Shown in pieces: positions 51,511-59,406 of a stretch of DNA of 64,000 nucleotides. Under the pieces are notes generated by a model. It was not told where the DNA came from. It saw only the letters and a list, made by a program, of their open reading frames with translations, and searched no databases. Position numbers and translations under genes: made by a program. Numbering within the stretch: position 1 is the stretch's first letter; every line of letters begins with the position of its first letter. The stretch comes from Lysobacteraceae bacterium SCN 69-320 (GTDB lineage Bacteria; Pseudomonadota; Gammaproteobacteria; Xanthomonadales; Rhodanobacteraceae): NCBI GenBank assembly GCA_001725155.1, contig MEFP01000001.1, positions 216,677-280,676 on the forward strand, written 5' to 3'.

Positions 51511-52998
51511 ATGCCCTTGATCTGCACCCCATTGCCCGAGCCTTTGCCGGCTACTCAAAACCTTTCCGAGCCCGCTGCAGAAAGCGGCCGTTTCCACCAT
51601 GTGAAGTACGAAAATACGCCCTCTCCGCTGGAGCCCCATCGGCTCAGGTACGTGCTGTGGACCTGGGATGAGCGCAGCAAGCCTACCCGCTTCGAGCCGC
51701 TGCTCCGATATTTCGAACACCTCGGGCGCTCCTGCCCGCTGGAGCGGCAGCGACGCGTAGCGTCGATGGTCGGGCTGCTGTGGGACTTTGGCCTGGCGCA
51801 TTCGCGCAGCGGTTCGACCGAATCGATTTGGACGGCTTTCCCCGAAGCGCTGGTCGGTGGCACCGAACACCTCGAAGGCCCGATGGGCCGGCTGCGGTGG
51901 CCACCGGCCTCGCCGCGATCGGCGCACGCGCGCCTGGCCGTACTCGACGGGTTCCTGCGATGGATGGCCGACGCGAGCGGCTCCCGGCCGACGGCGGTGC
52001 CGTGGTTCGATCGCGCCTTGGCGGCGCGCCGCGCGGCCCACCGAGCCAAGCACGCGGCGGTTCCGTTCAGCACCGCCTCTGCCGTCGCGCACGAGCGGGG
52101 GCGTGCGTTCTCGGCGAACCACCGCCGCCAAGCGACCGAGGCCGATGCCGTGGCGTTCGACGAAGGCAAAATCGATGAACTGCTCACCGTTGGTTTTCGC
52201 CGGCGCGGCGCGCGTCCGGAAGAGGGCGATCTCGGTCTTGATCTCTGCGACGTCCTCATCACGGTGCTTCTCCATGGCGGCGGACTGCGCTCGTGCGAGC
52301 CGTTCCACATTTTCATGGACGACGTCGGCGTCGATCCGACCGATCCCGACTGCGCCGAGGTGCGGCTGTACCACCCCGAAATCGGGCGCGCGCCCGCGCA
52401 CGCACAGGGCCTGCGGAGGCGCCGCGGCGCGGTACAGCGCGAGGAATACTTGCGCGAATGGCACGGTGGGCGAACGCCGCGCACGCTCGCTGCGCCGGGG
52501 CAGCGTGCGGGCTGGAAGAATCTGCGCCTGGATCGCCCGGCGGAAGGTTATTCGGTGGTGCGCTGGTTCCCGAAGAAATGGGGCAGGGTCTTTCTCCGGT
52601 TGTTCGACCTCTACCGCACCCAGCGGCCCGATGACAAAGGCCGCCACCCGTTCTTGTTCGTCAGCGACCACGGCCCGCAACGCGGCATGCCGTACACGCT
52701 GCAGAGCTACCGCCAAGCGCACGCGCTCGCGGTGCGCCGCATCGGCCTGGTCGTGGCCAAGGCGCTGGGAACCACCCCGCACGCGCACCGCCACGCGTAT
52801 GGGCGGCGCTTGGCCGCGGCCGGTGCGCCGCGCGGTGCGGTCCAGGTCGCGCTGCACCACGTGTCCCCGGAATCCCAGGGCGTTTACACGCAGCCCTCGC
52901 TCGAACAGGTGGCCGACGACCTGGCGGCCGCCGAGCAACGGGGCGTGCTCCAGCGCGGACGCGCGGCGCTGAAGAAGTTGGGGCGAGGCGGGACGTGA
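51511..52998 (+). CDS. gmtY: Tyrosine recombinase, GmtY type (gamma-mobile-trio)
   Basis: 495 residues from ATG 51511 with GGAGAG upstream. Catalytic residues of tyrosine recombinases are visible: Arg in GGGLRSCEPFH near 260, HAHRHAYGRR near 425-430, LHHVSPESQG and the nucleophile Tyr in GVYTQPS near 459. It is the first of three overlapping genes (recombinase, larger recombinase, small coiled-coil protein), the layout I know as gamma-mobile-trio. It probably integrates and excises the island. Overlap with the next gene is 4 bases. Confidence 0.75.
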   Translation: MPLICTPLPEPLPATQNLSEPAAESGRFHHVKYENTPSPLEPHRLRYVLWTWDERSKPTRFEPLLRYFEHLGRSCPLERQRRVASMVGLLWDFGLAHSRSGSTESIWTAFPEALVGGTEHLEGPMGRLRWPPASPRSAHARLAVLDGFLRWMADASGSRPTAVPWFDRALAARRAAHRAKHAAVPFSTASAVAHERGRAFSANHRRQATEADAVAFDEGKIDELLTVGFRRRGARPEEGDLGLDLCDVLITVLLHGGGLRSCEPFHIFMDDVGVDPTDPDCAEVRLYHPEIGRAPAHAQGLRRRRGAVQREEYLREWHGGRTPRTLAAPGQRAGWKNLRLDRPAEGYSVVRWFPKKWGRVFLRLFDLYRTQRPDDKGRHPFLFVSDHGPQRGMPYTLQSYRQAHALAVRRIGLVVAKALGTTPHAHRHAYGRRLAAAGAPRGAVQVALHHVSPESQGVYTQPSLEQVADDLAAAEQRGVLQRGRAALKKLGRGGT

Positions 52999-55265
52999 GC
53001 CGCCGTCGTTCTCCACCCGCTGCCCGCGCGAAACTGCATCGGCTCGGCAACCACGACCCCGAATTCAGGTGGGCGACCGAAAGCGAGCCCGCGCTCGAAG
53101 CGTGGCGATCCTTGCTGGCCGAGTGGGTGAAGGACTGCACGCACCAAGCGCCCGCCATGAAGTACGGGCGCGAGGTGATCCGCTACCTGTGGGCGTTCCC
53201 TGCGGCCACGCGGGATCCGCGGCGGTTTTGTCGGGCGGACTACAACGCTCCGGTGGAGTTGGCGTCGTTCCTCGCCAAGGGCGGCGAGCGATCCAACACG
53301 GCCGCGAAATGCAACAACGGGATTTATGGCTTTTTCAACTGGTTCTTGCACGAGCGCCGATCCGGGCCGCTGGCCGCGGGGAAGGGGCATTACCGCAACC
53401 CGCTCAGCCATCGGCCGCTGGTGCCGGGTGCGGCGCGCACGCACCGCACGCCCATGCCCCTGGCCTTGCTCGACGCGCTGGCCGACTTGCTGACCGCCGA
53501 CGACTACGCCTGGCCGAAGAGCCTTGCGGCCGATTGGGTGAACGACGTCTGCGGCGAGCGGGTGTGGTGCCCCGTGCGCGCGGTAGCGCTATTGATCAAG
53601 TTGCGCTTGCCGCTGCGTAACGCCGACGTGCTGTTCCTGGAGTCCGGCGAAGGCGACGTCGAACGGTTCACGCCGGAGGGTTGGGTGCGGAACCCGACGC
53701 CGTGCTGCACCGGTCGGCGCGGCGCGGCCCCGCGTCGGGGGTTCCTGCGGCGGCTGCAAGGCAACGACGGCGTGGACCGGACCGTGTTCTTCGTCAATAC
53801 GGACAAGGGCTTCAACCGCAAGCGATTCGACCACCATCCGGGCCGCGTGCTGCCCTGGCCGCAGGCCCAGGTGGCGGCGGCGGTGCGTGAACTGGAAGCC
53901 TGGCAGACCGAGCACAACCCGGTTGCCGCACCAACGCGGTGGACGACGCTCAAGGCCCCGCGCGTGCGCCGAGATCCTCATGCATACGCGCGACAGCCCG
54001 AGGCGTTCTTTCTGTTCCGCGATCCGCGCGGCACCCATCGGAACGAACCGCTCGCGGACAGCGAACTGAGGGCCATGTGGCTGGCGGCGATGGACGAAAT
54101 GGAGCGGCGCATCAACGGCGGTCAGTGTCCCGAACTGGCGGCGGCGATCCCTCGGCTCATCGCCGTGCGATCGTCGAGTGGGAAGGCGGTACGAGCCGTC
54201 TACGACATGCACACGCCGCGGGTGTCCTACGCAACGGCCCTTCACGACGCCGGCGTGCCGCTGACCACGATCGGACGTTGCCTGGGCCACGCCAACGAAC
54301 GCATGACGAGCCACTACTACGCGCCGTCCGACGCCACGGTGGCCGCACACCTGGAGCTGGCGCAGGAGCGCCTGCGGGAGCGCCGCACCGCCGATTTGCA
54401 CGCGTGCGAAGCGCCGGGCGCGGAACAGCCTTGGGTGCCGGCGCGTTGGGCTGGAGGTGCGGTGGGCGCGGGCGAAAGGTCGGCCGGGCTGGCCTCGCCG
54501 GTGCATTCGACCACGGGCTTCGGGGTCTGCCCGGTCGGCGGGGGCCGTTGCCACGTCGGCGGGCCGTTGACGCGCGACGGCGTGCACGGGCCGGCGCCTG
54601 GCGGGCCCCATCGTTGCTTGCAGTGCCGCTTCTTCGTGAGCAGCCCGGCGCATCTGCCGGCGTTGCTCGATCGCCTGAACGCGCTCGGCGCGGCCTTCGG
54701 TCGGCGCATCGCGGGCTACTGGCGCCGCGAAGGCGAGGCGCGGGAGTGTGAGGATCGCGTCGGTGAAGAGAAAGATGCAGACGTGCGTGCGGTCCTGCGC
54801 GCCCAGCTGGCCAAGGCCGAAAGCGCGGCGGCAGAGGCGCTGAAAGAAGTGGGCGAACTTCAGCCCGTTTGGGAGGCTGCTTTCGCCGCGGCGCAGCGGT
54901 GCAGGGCGGCGGTGCATGCGGCGACGGGTGGGCTCGACCTGGTTGCGAACGGCACGGCCGACGATTGGTCGGAAGCGCTGGCGGCCGCGCCGGAGCCGGC
55001 CTTGCTGCGCGCGCTGGCGGATGGGGCGCGGGTGCATTTGGGGCCGGACGTTGAGACAGCCGAGATGGCGCGCGTCTTGTCCGACCGCCTGATCGCCGAG
55101 CACCGAATCGCCCCGCACCCTGCAACGATGTCTGCGGAGGAGACGGCGGTCGTCGCGGCCGCACTGGTGGAGTGGCGGGCGCGTGTCGAGCGCGGGGCGG
55201 CGCAGTCGGGTGTGAAGGCACGGCGGAGCCTGTGGACCTGGGCGGAGGCCGGGTGCACGAGCTGA
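52995..55265 (+). CDS. gmtZ: Large tyrosine-recombinase-like integrase, GmtZ type
   Basis: 756 residues. Residues 60-445 are recombinase-like: Arg in LPLRNADVLFLE near 205, DMHTPRVSYATALHDAGVPLTTIGRCLGH near 405-425, and Tyr in MTSHYYAPSD near 441. After this comes a Cys-rich segment (FGVCPVGGGRCHVGG then PHRCLQCRFFVSSPAHLPALL), probably a zinc site and a hallmark of this family, then helical regions. It starts 4 bases inside gmtY and its stop lies inside gmtX, so all three are co-translated. Family name is from memory of the GMT architecture. Confidence 0.7.
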   Translation: MSRRRSPPAARAKLHRLGNHDPEFRWATESEPALEAWRSLLAEWVKDCTHQAPAMKYGREVIRYLWAFPAATRDPRRFCRADYNAPVELASFLAKGGERSNTAAKCNNGIYGFFNWFLHERRSGPLAAGKGHYRNPLSHRPLVPGAARTHRTPMPLALLDALADLLTADDYAWPKSLAADWVNDVCGERVWCPVRAVALLIKLRLPLRNADVLFLESGEGDVERFTPEGWVRNPTPCCTGRRGAAPRRGFLRRLQGNDGVDRTVFFVNTDKGFNRKRFDHHPGRVLPWPQAQVAAAVRELEAWQTEHNPVAAPTRWTTLKAPRVRRDPHAYARQPEAFFLFRDPRGTHRNEPLADSELRAMWLAAMDEMERRINGGQCPELAAAIPRLIAVRSSSGKAVRAVYDMHTPRVSYATALHDAGVPLTTIGRCLGHANERMTSHYYAPSDATVAAHLELAQERLRERRTADLHACEAPGAEQPWVPARWAGGAVGAGERSAGLASPVHSTTGFGVCPVGGGRCHVGGPLTRDGVHGPAPGGPHRCLQCRFFVSSPAHLPALLDRLNALGAAFGRRIAGYWRREGEARECEDRVGEEKDADVRAVLRAQLAKAESAAAEALKEVGELQPVWEAAFAAAQRCRAAVHAATGGLDLVANGTADDWSEALAAAPEPALLRALADGARVHLGPDVETAEMARVLSDRLIAEHRIAPHPATMSAEETAVVAAALVEWRARVERGAAQSGVKARRSLWTWAEAGCTS

Positions 55266-55939
55266 CGCCTGCGACCGACGCCGCGGCGCTGTGCGCCCGG
55301 CTGTGCGCCGCCTACCCGCGGCGGGCGGCTGGATTGCAGCGGATGCTCGATGTGTGCACAGCAATGGCGCGTACGCCCGGTGTCGTTTTCAGCGTGGCCT
55401 CGGTGGCCACGGCCTGCGCGCAGAAGCGGCACCCCGACGACGAACCTGGGCCGGCCGAAGGCACCATCCGAAACCCGCAGGGCGAACCCTACCGACGGTT
55501 GATCGCGTCGTTCGCCGCGAAGAACCCCACACCGAAGCGACCGCGGCGTACGGACCCAACCGAAGCGGACCTGGCGCGGGCTTCGCCTCTTGTGCGGCAC
55601 CGGGTGCGGGAGTTGGAGCGTCGAGTTGCAGTTCTGGATGCGGAAAACCGGGTGCTTCGGGAGGAAGCCGTGCGGTTGAGGGCGAAGTCGGGCAGGGACG
55701 GGGAAGGGCAGGAAGCGGCGGTGCCGCCTGAGGGCATCAAGGGGCTCAGGGACTGGCTGTCGCCCAACAGCCTGGTCAAGCGCGGGTGGCGCGTGGACGA
55801 GGGCGGACGGCTGCTCGATGCGCGGGGCACGACCGTCATGCGGGCCGAGGTGTATCGGGCGCTGGGGCAGATGGTGGGGGCAGCGGCGACGGCGCATTGC
55901 TGGTTGCTGGGACGCGAGCCTGCAGGCAGTCGATCTTGA
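55253..55939 (+). CDS. gmtX: Small coiled-coil protein, GmtX type
   Basis: 228 residues from GTG 55253, overlapping gmtZ by 13 bases, with GGAGG close upstream. A helical domain (RRAAGLQRMLDVCTAMAR ... GTIRNPQGEPYRRLIASFAAKN) is followed by a leucine-zipper-like coiled coil (HRVRELERRVAVLDAENRVLREEAVRLRAKSG). No catalytic motif. Its place as third gene of the trio and the single transcript suggest it helps the two recombinases. Confidence 0.7.
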   Translation: MHELTPATDAAALCARLCAAYPRRAAGLQRMLDVCTAMARTPGVVFSVASVATACAQKRHPDDEPGPAEGTIRNPQGEPYRRLIASFAAKNPTPKRPRRTDPTEADLARASPLVRHRVRELERRVAVLDAENRVLREEAVRLRAKSGRDGEGQEAAVPPEGIKGLRDWLSPNSLVKRGWRVDEGGRLLDARGTTVMRAEVYRALGQMVGAAATAHCWLLGREPAGSRS

Positions 55940-56065
55940 CAGCGGCTCGCATTGCGGCCGACTTGCTTACTGCGGCAGAAGGCGGCTCTCGCGCCCTTGA
56001 AACTACCGGTTTTGGCCTGATTTGAGCGAGGCCGCTAGCGCCTTGGCCGTACATCGGGTCACTAT

Positions 56066-56095
56066 TTGACAAGGCACCGCGTAGAGGAGTAAGCT
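56066..56095 (+). promoter_or_regulatory. Promoter of the TenpIN locus
   Basis: TTGACA (56066-56071) and TAAGCT (56090-56095) with an 18-base spacer. Transcription would start near 56102, just before the RNA repeats. Confidence 0.6.
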
Positions 56096-56105
56096 GCTCC
56101 CACGA

Positions 56106-56209
56106 TGTGGTGGAAGGGTAATCCCCACGTTAAAAACTGAAATGCCCAAGTGAATGGTGTGGTGGAAGAACGCTCCCCACGTTAAAAACTGAAACGTTCG
56201 AACTGAATG
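56106..56209 (+). ncRNA. Type III antitoxin RNA, two tandem repeats (TenpI-like)
   Basis: Two units of 52 bases (56106-56157 and 56158-56209). Each begins TGTGGTGGAAG, has six variable bases, then shares CCCCACGTTAAAAACTG. GTGG and CCAC can pair in each unit. The layout promoter, repeats, terminator and toxin gene is that of type III toxin-antitoxin systems, where the toxin cuts the repeat RNA into units that fold as pseudoknots and inhibit it. Only two units is at the low end. Confidence 0.75.
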
Positions 56210-56211
56210 AG

Positions 56212-56241
56212 AAAGGGTCCTTGCAAGGGCCCTTTTTTCTT
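56212..56241 (+). terminator. Attenuating terminator between antitoxin RNA and toxin
   Basis: AAAGGGTCCTT and AAGGGCCCTTT pair around GC, followed by TTTTTT. In type III systems a leaky terminator here sets the excess of RNA over toxin. Confidence 0.88.
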
Positions 56242-56256
56242 ATGGGCCGCAGAAAC

Positions 56257-56700
56257 ATGCTGATCTGCAAGCTGACTCCCCAGTTCTTCGAAGAGAACTC
56301 CAGTCTTAAGGAAGTGCTGGACAGGGAAAAGGGCGTGTGGGTCGGAGAAAAGACTCGCGGCTACGGGATAGTCTTGATTGACTACAAGAGCCTTCGTTTT
56401 GGCCTCCCGCTACGGACAAGCATCAAGCATCATTACTGTTTCCAGACGGAAGACAGCAAGGGTCTCGACTACAGCAAGGCTGTGCTGCTACAGAAAGACG
56501 GCTATATCTCTGACCAGCCATTTAAGATCCCGCAGGACGAGTTCCTCAAGATTGCAAACAGCACTCATCACATCGGCCAGATGTTTTCCAAGTATGTTAG
56601 CAACTATGTTCGCGGCGTCTTGAAAGCCGACCAGAATATCCTTCGCCAATATCGCTTTTCAACGCTACAGAATTACCACAAAGAGCTTGGCGTTGACTGA
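56257..56700 (+). CDS. Type III toxin, TenpN/ToxN-AbiQ-like endoribonuclease
   Basis: 147 residues. Motifs characteristic of TenpN are visible: KLTPQFFEENSSLKEVLD, TRGYGIVLIDYKSLRFGLPLRTSIKHH, SKGLDYSKAVLL, DQPFKIPQDEF and SKYVSNYVRGVL, with NYHKELG at the end. The family cleaves RNA and is held by its repeat RNA until phage infection upsets the balance. The gene is noticeably more AT-rich than the core. ATG 56242 is an alternative start; no strong ribosome site is seen. Confidence 0.85.
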   Translation: MLICKLTPQFFEENSSLKEVLDREKGVWVGEKTRGYGIVLIDYKSLRFGLPLRTSIKHHYCFQTEDSKGLDYSKAVLLQKDGYISDQPFKIPQDEFLKIANSTHHIGQMFSKYVSNYVRGVLKADQNILRQYRFSTLQNYHKELGVD

Positions 56701-57143
56701 ACATAAGCTCGGTGGCGGCGGTTTCAGCGAGTCATTGCAACAGTTGCTCTTGCAATTGTGGTCACAGAAACGCGATCGCCATTTCCACTAGCTCCCTGGA
56801 CTTCCGGATTTTCTAGTAGCCCAGATTGCTGCGCGAAGACCGTCGCAAGTTAGACAGACGATGCGCCGGCTGCGCCCGGATGCGTCGTCACCGCGGATGT
56901 CTATGAAGCGGTTTCCGAATCCGACCGAAACCGCCGCGACAGAAGTTGCTGCCGCGGCGCAGAACGGTGTGCGAGTCGCTTTCAGTCGGCGGCGATTCAT
57001 CCTTCAGACAGAGAGGAAGGCATGATTCGTATCGACTCGAAAACTCCAGCTGCGGTTTTGAGAAGCTTCTGAAGCGATCCGTGATCAGCAGAGCGACGGT
57101 CGCCGGGTCTGGTGGTACGAGCCGAAATGCGGGGCGCCCTTGA
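56701..57143. other. Region between the toxin and the Pycsar operon, no gene seen
   Basis: About 440 bases with only short frames lacking motifs. An eight-base inverted repeat GCGGTTTC/GAAACCGC (56908-56934) is present without a T run. Confidence 0.4.
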
Positions 57144-58067
57144 TCAGCGAGCCCCCGCTTCGATGATGAGGGCGCGCAGCTTGGCACACGTCGGAGCCAT
57201 CAGCGCGAGGGCGTCTTTCGACTTCTCGTAGCGGTAGGGTACCGTCGTGAGGCCGGCGAAATCGCTGGGCAGCTTGAGGTCGCGGCTGCGCGGCTCCAGC
57301 AGAAACGTCCTGGCTCTGCCGAGCCGGCCCATAAACAGCCCCAACTCGAACATGACGTTGTCCCTCACGGTGGGCCATTCCTGGTCCCGCGTGATAACGA
57401 TGTCGTCCCCGTGTGCGATGGCGATAGCGAAGTCGGAGTCGTCCAGCTGGCGCTCCAGATCGTCCAGGGTGTAGTTCGAGGCTTTGAAGACACCGTGTTG
57501 CCACGCCACAGTCAAGAAGGGATCGCGCTCGAAATGCTGAACGATTAGGTCGGCGATCGGAATCGCTTCGGAGGACGAAATCAAAAACACTTTCACCTTT
57601 TCACGCGTGGCAGTGATGAGTCGATTACGCTCTTCGAGCCGGCGCGCGAGAGCTGACGCGATGACCCGCCACATCCTCGGAAACCGATCCGCCGCCTCGA
57701 CGAAGCTGGATTCAGAAATCTTGAGGAGCACGGCGTTCTCGGCAGCTGTCACGGTTGCAGCGCGGGGACGGGTCGGCTCGATGGCGGACATCTCGCCGAC
57801 GTGCTCCCCAGCCGACCGTCGTGCGACGGGTTTGTTGTTGACCGACACGGCCACGCTTCCCGAAACAATCAGGAAGACGTCCGTCGTGTAATCGCCCTGC
57901 ACGATGAACCGTTCACCGTCATCAACTTGAACCAGCTCGCCAGAATCGACGAGCATGTTTGCCAGCTCCAGATGGTTCCCGATCAGTCGGTGTTCCAAGA
58001 GGGCGGATGTGAGTCTCCGTCGGCCGTCCTCGCCTTGAAACCGCTCAATCATTCGTCGCTCCGTCAT
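57144..58067 (-). CDS. Cyclic-nucleotide-binding TIR effector (PycTIR-like)
   Basis: 307 residues. Residues 20-135 are a cyclic nucleotide-binding domain: GERFIVQGDYTTDVFLIVSGSVAVSV, then GEHVGEMSAIEPTRPRAATVTA with the phosphate-binding cassette. The C-terminal 150 residues are TIR-like (VKVFLISSSEAIPIADLI, DFAIAIAHGDDI, RDNVMFELGLFMGRLGRA), with the probable catalytic Glu in MFELGLF. In Pycsar, such proteins are activated by cCMP or cUMP and destroy NAD+. The start overlaps the upstream stop (ATGA); an upstream in-frame ATG at 58181 would overlap 118 bases. Confidence 0.82.
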   Translation of the reverse strand: MTERRMIERFQGEDGRRRLTSALLEHRLIGNHLELANMLVDSGELVQVDDGERFIVQGDYTTDVFLIVSGSVAVSVNNKPVARRSAGEHVGEMSAIEPTRPRAATVTAAENAVLLKISESSFVEAADRFPRMWRVIASALARRLEERNRLITATREKVKVFLISSSEAIPIADLIVQHFERDPFLTVAWQHGVFKASNYTLDDLERQLDDSDFAIAIAHGDDIVITRDQEWPTVRDNVMFELGLFMGRLGRARTFLLEPRSRDLKLPSDFAGLTTVPYRYEKSKDALALMAPTCAKLRALIIEAGAR

Positions 58068-58582
58068 TTCGTGGATACCAGGGCCAAACTGATTAACCAC
58101 GGGACGACAGCTGCGAGCGTCCATTGGTAGGATTTTTGGAGCGCGTAGAACTTTCCCACGAGAATCTTTGAATTTCGCCACGTCTGCTCGTGGATGTCTT
58201 CCACGAGCGCTGTGGTGGATAGCGCTCGGTATGCGCCGACAAACGCCGGTTCGCTCAATTTGGCGATGTTGCCGAAGTAGACCAACGAATTCGTACCGCC
58301 TTTAAGATCGGGGAACGCACCCTTGTACAGGTGGAAGAGGCTGAGCGTGAGCAAGAGCAAGCAGGCGACCAGCAACAGGACAAGCAGAAGGTGCAGGTCT
58401 TCCACTTTTGTGATGCGCGACGTGAGCACGGCGAACATGCCGAGGTTGAGTCCCAGTACGACCGAGAGCTTCGTGTCGATGCGTGAAAAGAAGCTGAGGA
58501 CCAAGGTGAGTTGGCTCCAGGCCGCTTTGAGCTGATCGTCCTCGCTCATCGCGGGCTTTGCTTCGTTGCCGTTGCCGGTCAT
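58064..58582 (-). CDS. Pycsar transmembrane effector (PycTM-like)
   Basis: 172 residues. After a polar N-terminus, AWSQLTLVLSFFSRIDTKLSVVLGLNLGMFAVLTSRI gives the first membrane helix with the DTK motif, HLLLVLLLVACLLLLTLSLFHLY the second, and WTLAAVVPWLISLAL near the C-terminus a third. This fits PycTM (DUF5706-type) proteins, which disrupt the inner membrane when cyclic pyrimidine signals arise. Its start overlaps the E2-like stop by 4 bases and its stop overlaps the TIR effector, so all are coupled. Confidence 0.8.
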   Translation of the reverse strand: MTGNGNEAKPAMSEDDQLKAAWSQLTLVLSFFSRIDTKLSVVLGLNLGMFAVLTSRITKVEDLHLLLVLLLVACLLLLTLSLFHLYKGAFPDLKGGTNSLVYFGNIAKLSEPAFVGAYRALSTTALVEDIHEQTWRNSKILVGKFYALQKSYQWTLAAVVPWLISLALVSTK

Positions 58583-59406
58583 CGCGTTCTCCGGGGTTCC
58601 ATCTGGGGATTCCTTTCGCGGAGGCCACATTTTTTCAGGGTGCCGCAACACGCTTTCTTCGCTCCCCGCAGGTGTTCGATGTATTCGCGTTCCAGGCGGT
58701 GGCGTTCATGCGCGTTGCTGATGAGCGCGGCCACCTGTTTAGCGTGGTCTCCGCATGACCCAACGGGCACGCGCTGGTGGGCAGTGGGATCGCAAATGCA
58801 AGGTAGGTTCAGCGACACCAGGGTGCCGGTAGAAACATGGACTCTCGCCACGCGCCGTCCTCGCCTCCACAATTCGAGACGCCGCTTTCGACCTTTCGTT
58901 ACCGCGCGCACCAGCAGGTCTCCATGAAGAAGGTCGCGGTGGACCTTGGGGCCAAGCGCCCGCGCAGCCGCTTCCGCGCGCTCTTGGGGCTCAGCCGCTT
59001 CGCCGTGCGCGCGCGCGTGCTCGGTTCCAGGCCAGCGGCCGAGCTTCGATGCCGCGATCTGGTGCTCAAGAAAACGCACCATTTGCGACCAGAACTCGAC
59101 GGCGGCCGCTTCGTCTCGAATTTGAAGAGGTCCATCCTGGGACCAGCTCAGGCAGAACGAGCCTCCGTCGTTGATGTGCCGTTCGACGCAAAATCCTGGC
59201 AGCATGCGCGGTTCACGCTCGAAGACACGGATCTGAAAACCGCTGCATTCGACCCGCAAATGGAACGGATGCGTCGCACCGCTCGCCAGCGGAACGTCAA
59301 GACGAAGGTTCAGCGTGTTGACAGAGTCAGCGACGACGGCCACAGCCCCAAATTGTGGGGCTGTGGCCAAGACGAGCTGCAGCGCCGTTTCTTCAGCGCT
59401 GGGCAT
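58579..59406 (-). CDS. E2-like cysteine-rich protein in the Pycsar operon
   Basis: 275 residues. Residues 20-130 resemble an E2 ubiquitin-conjugating fold: strands TLNLRLDVPL, PFHLRVE, FQIRVFE, then LPGFCVERHINDGGSFCLSW, which matches the H-x(4-7)-G-x-[IF]-C-L E2 active-site pattern (candidate Cys85), and helices VEFWSQMVRFLEHQIAA. The C-terminal part is Cys/His-rich (LPCIC, GSCGDHAK, KKACCGTLKKCGL), probably a metal site. No E1, ubiquitin-like or JAB gene is in the window. It overlaps the cyclase gene by 14 bases and the TM effector by 4. Confidence 0.7.
   Translation of the reverse strand: MPSAEETALQLVLATAPQFGAVAVVADSVNTLNLRLDVPLASGATHPFHLRVECSGFQIRVFEREPRMLPGFCVERHINDGGSFCLSWSQDGPLQIRDEAAAVEFWSQMVRFLEHQIAASKLGRWPGTEHARAHGEAAEPQERAEAAARALGPKVHRDLLHGDLLVRAVTKGRKRRLELWRRGRRVARVHVSTGTLVSLNLPCICDPTAHQRVPVGSCGDHAKQVAALISNAHERHRLEREYIEHLRGAKKACCGTLKKCGLRERNPQMEPRRTR

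Noticed and set aside
56106..56209. Two repeats with a conserved 3' part, resembling a CRISPR array
   Set aside because: Only two units, no equal-length spacers and no cas genes; the order with terminator and toxin fits a type III antitoxin.
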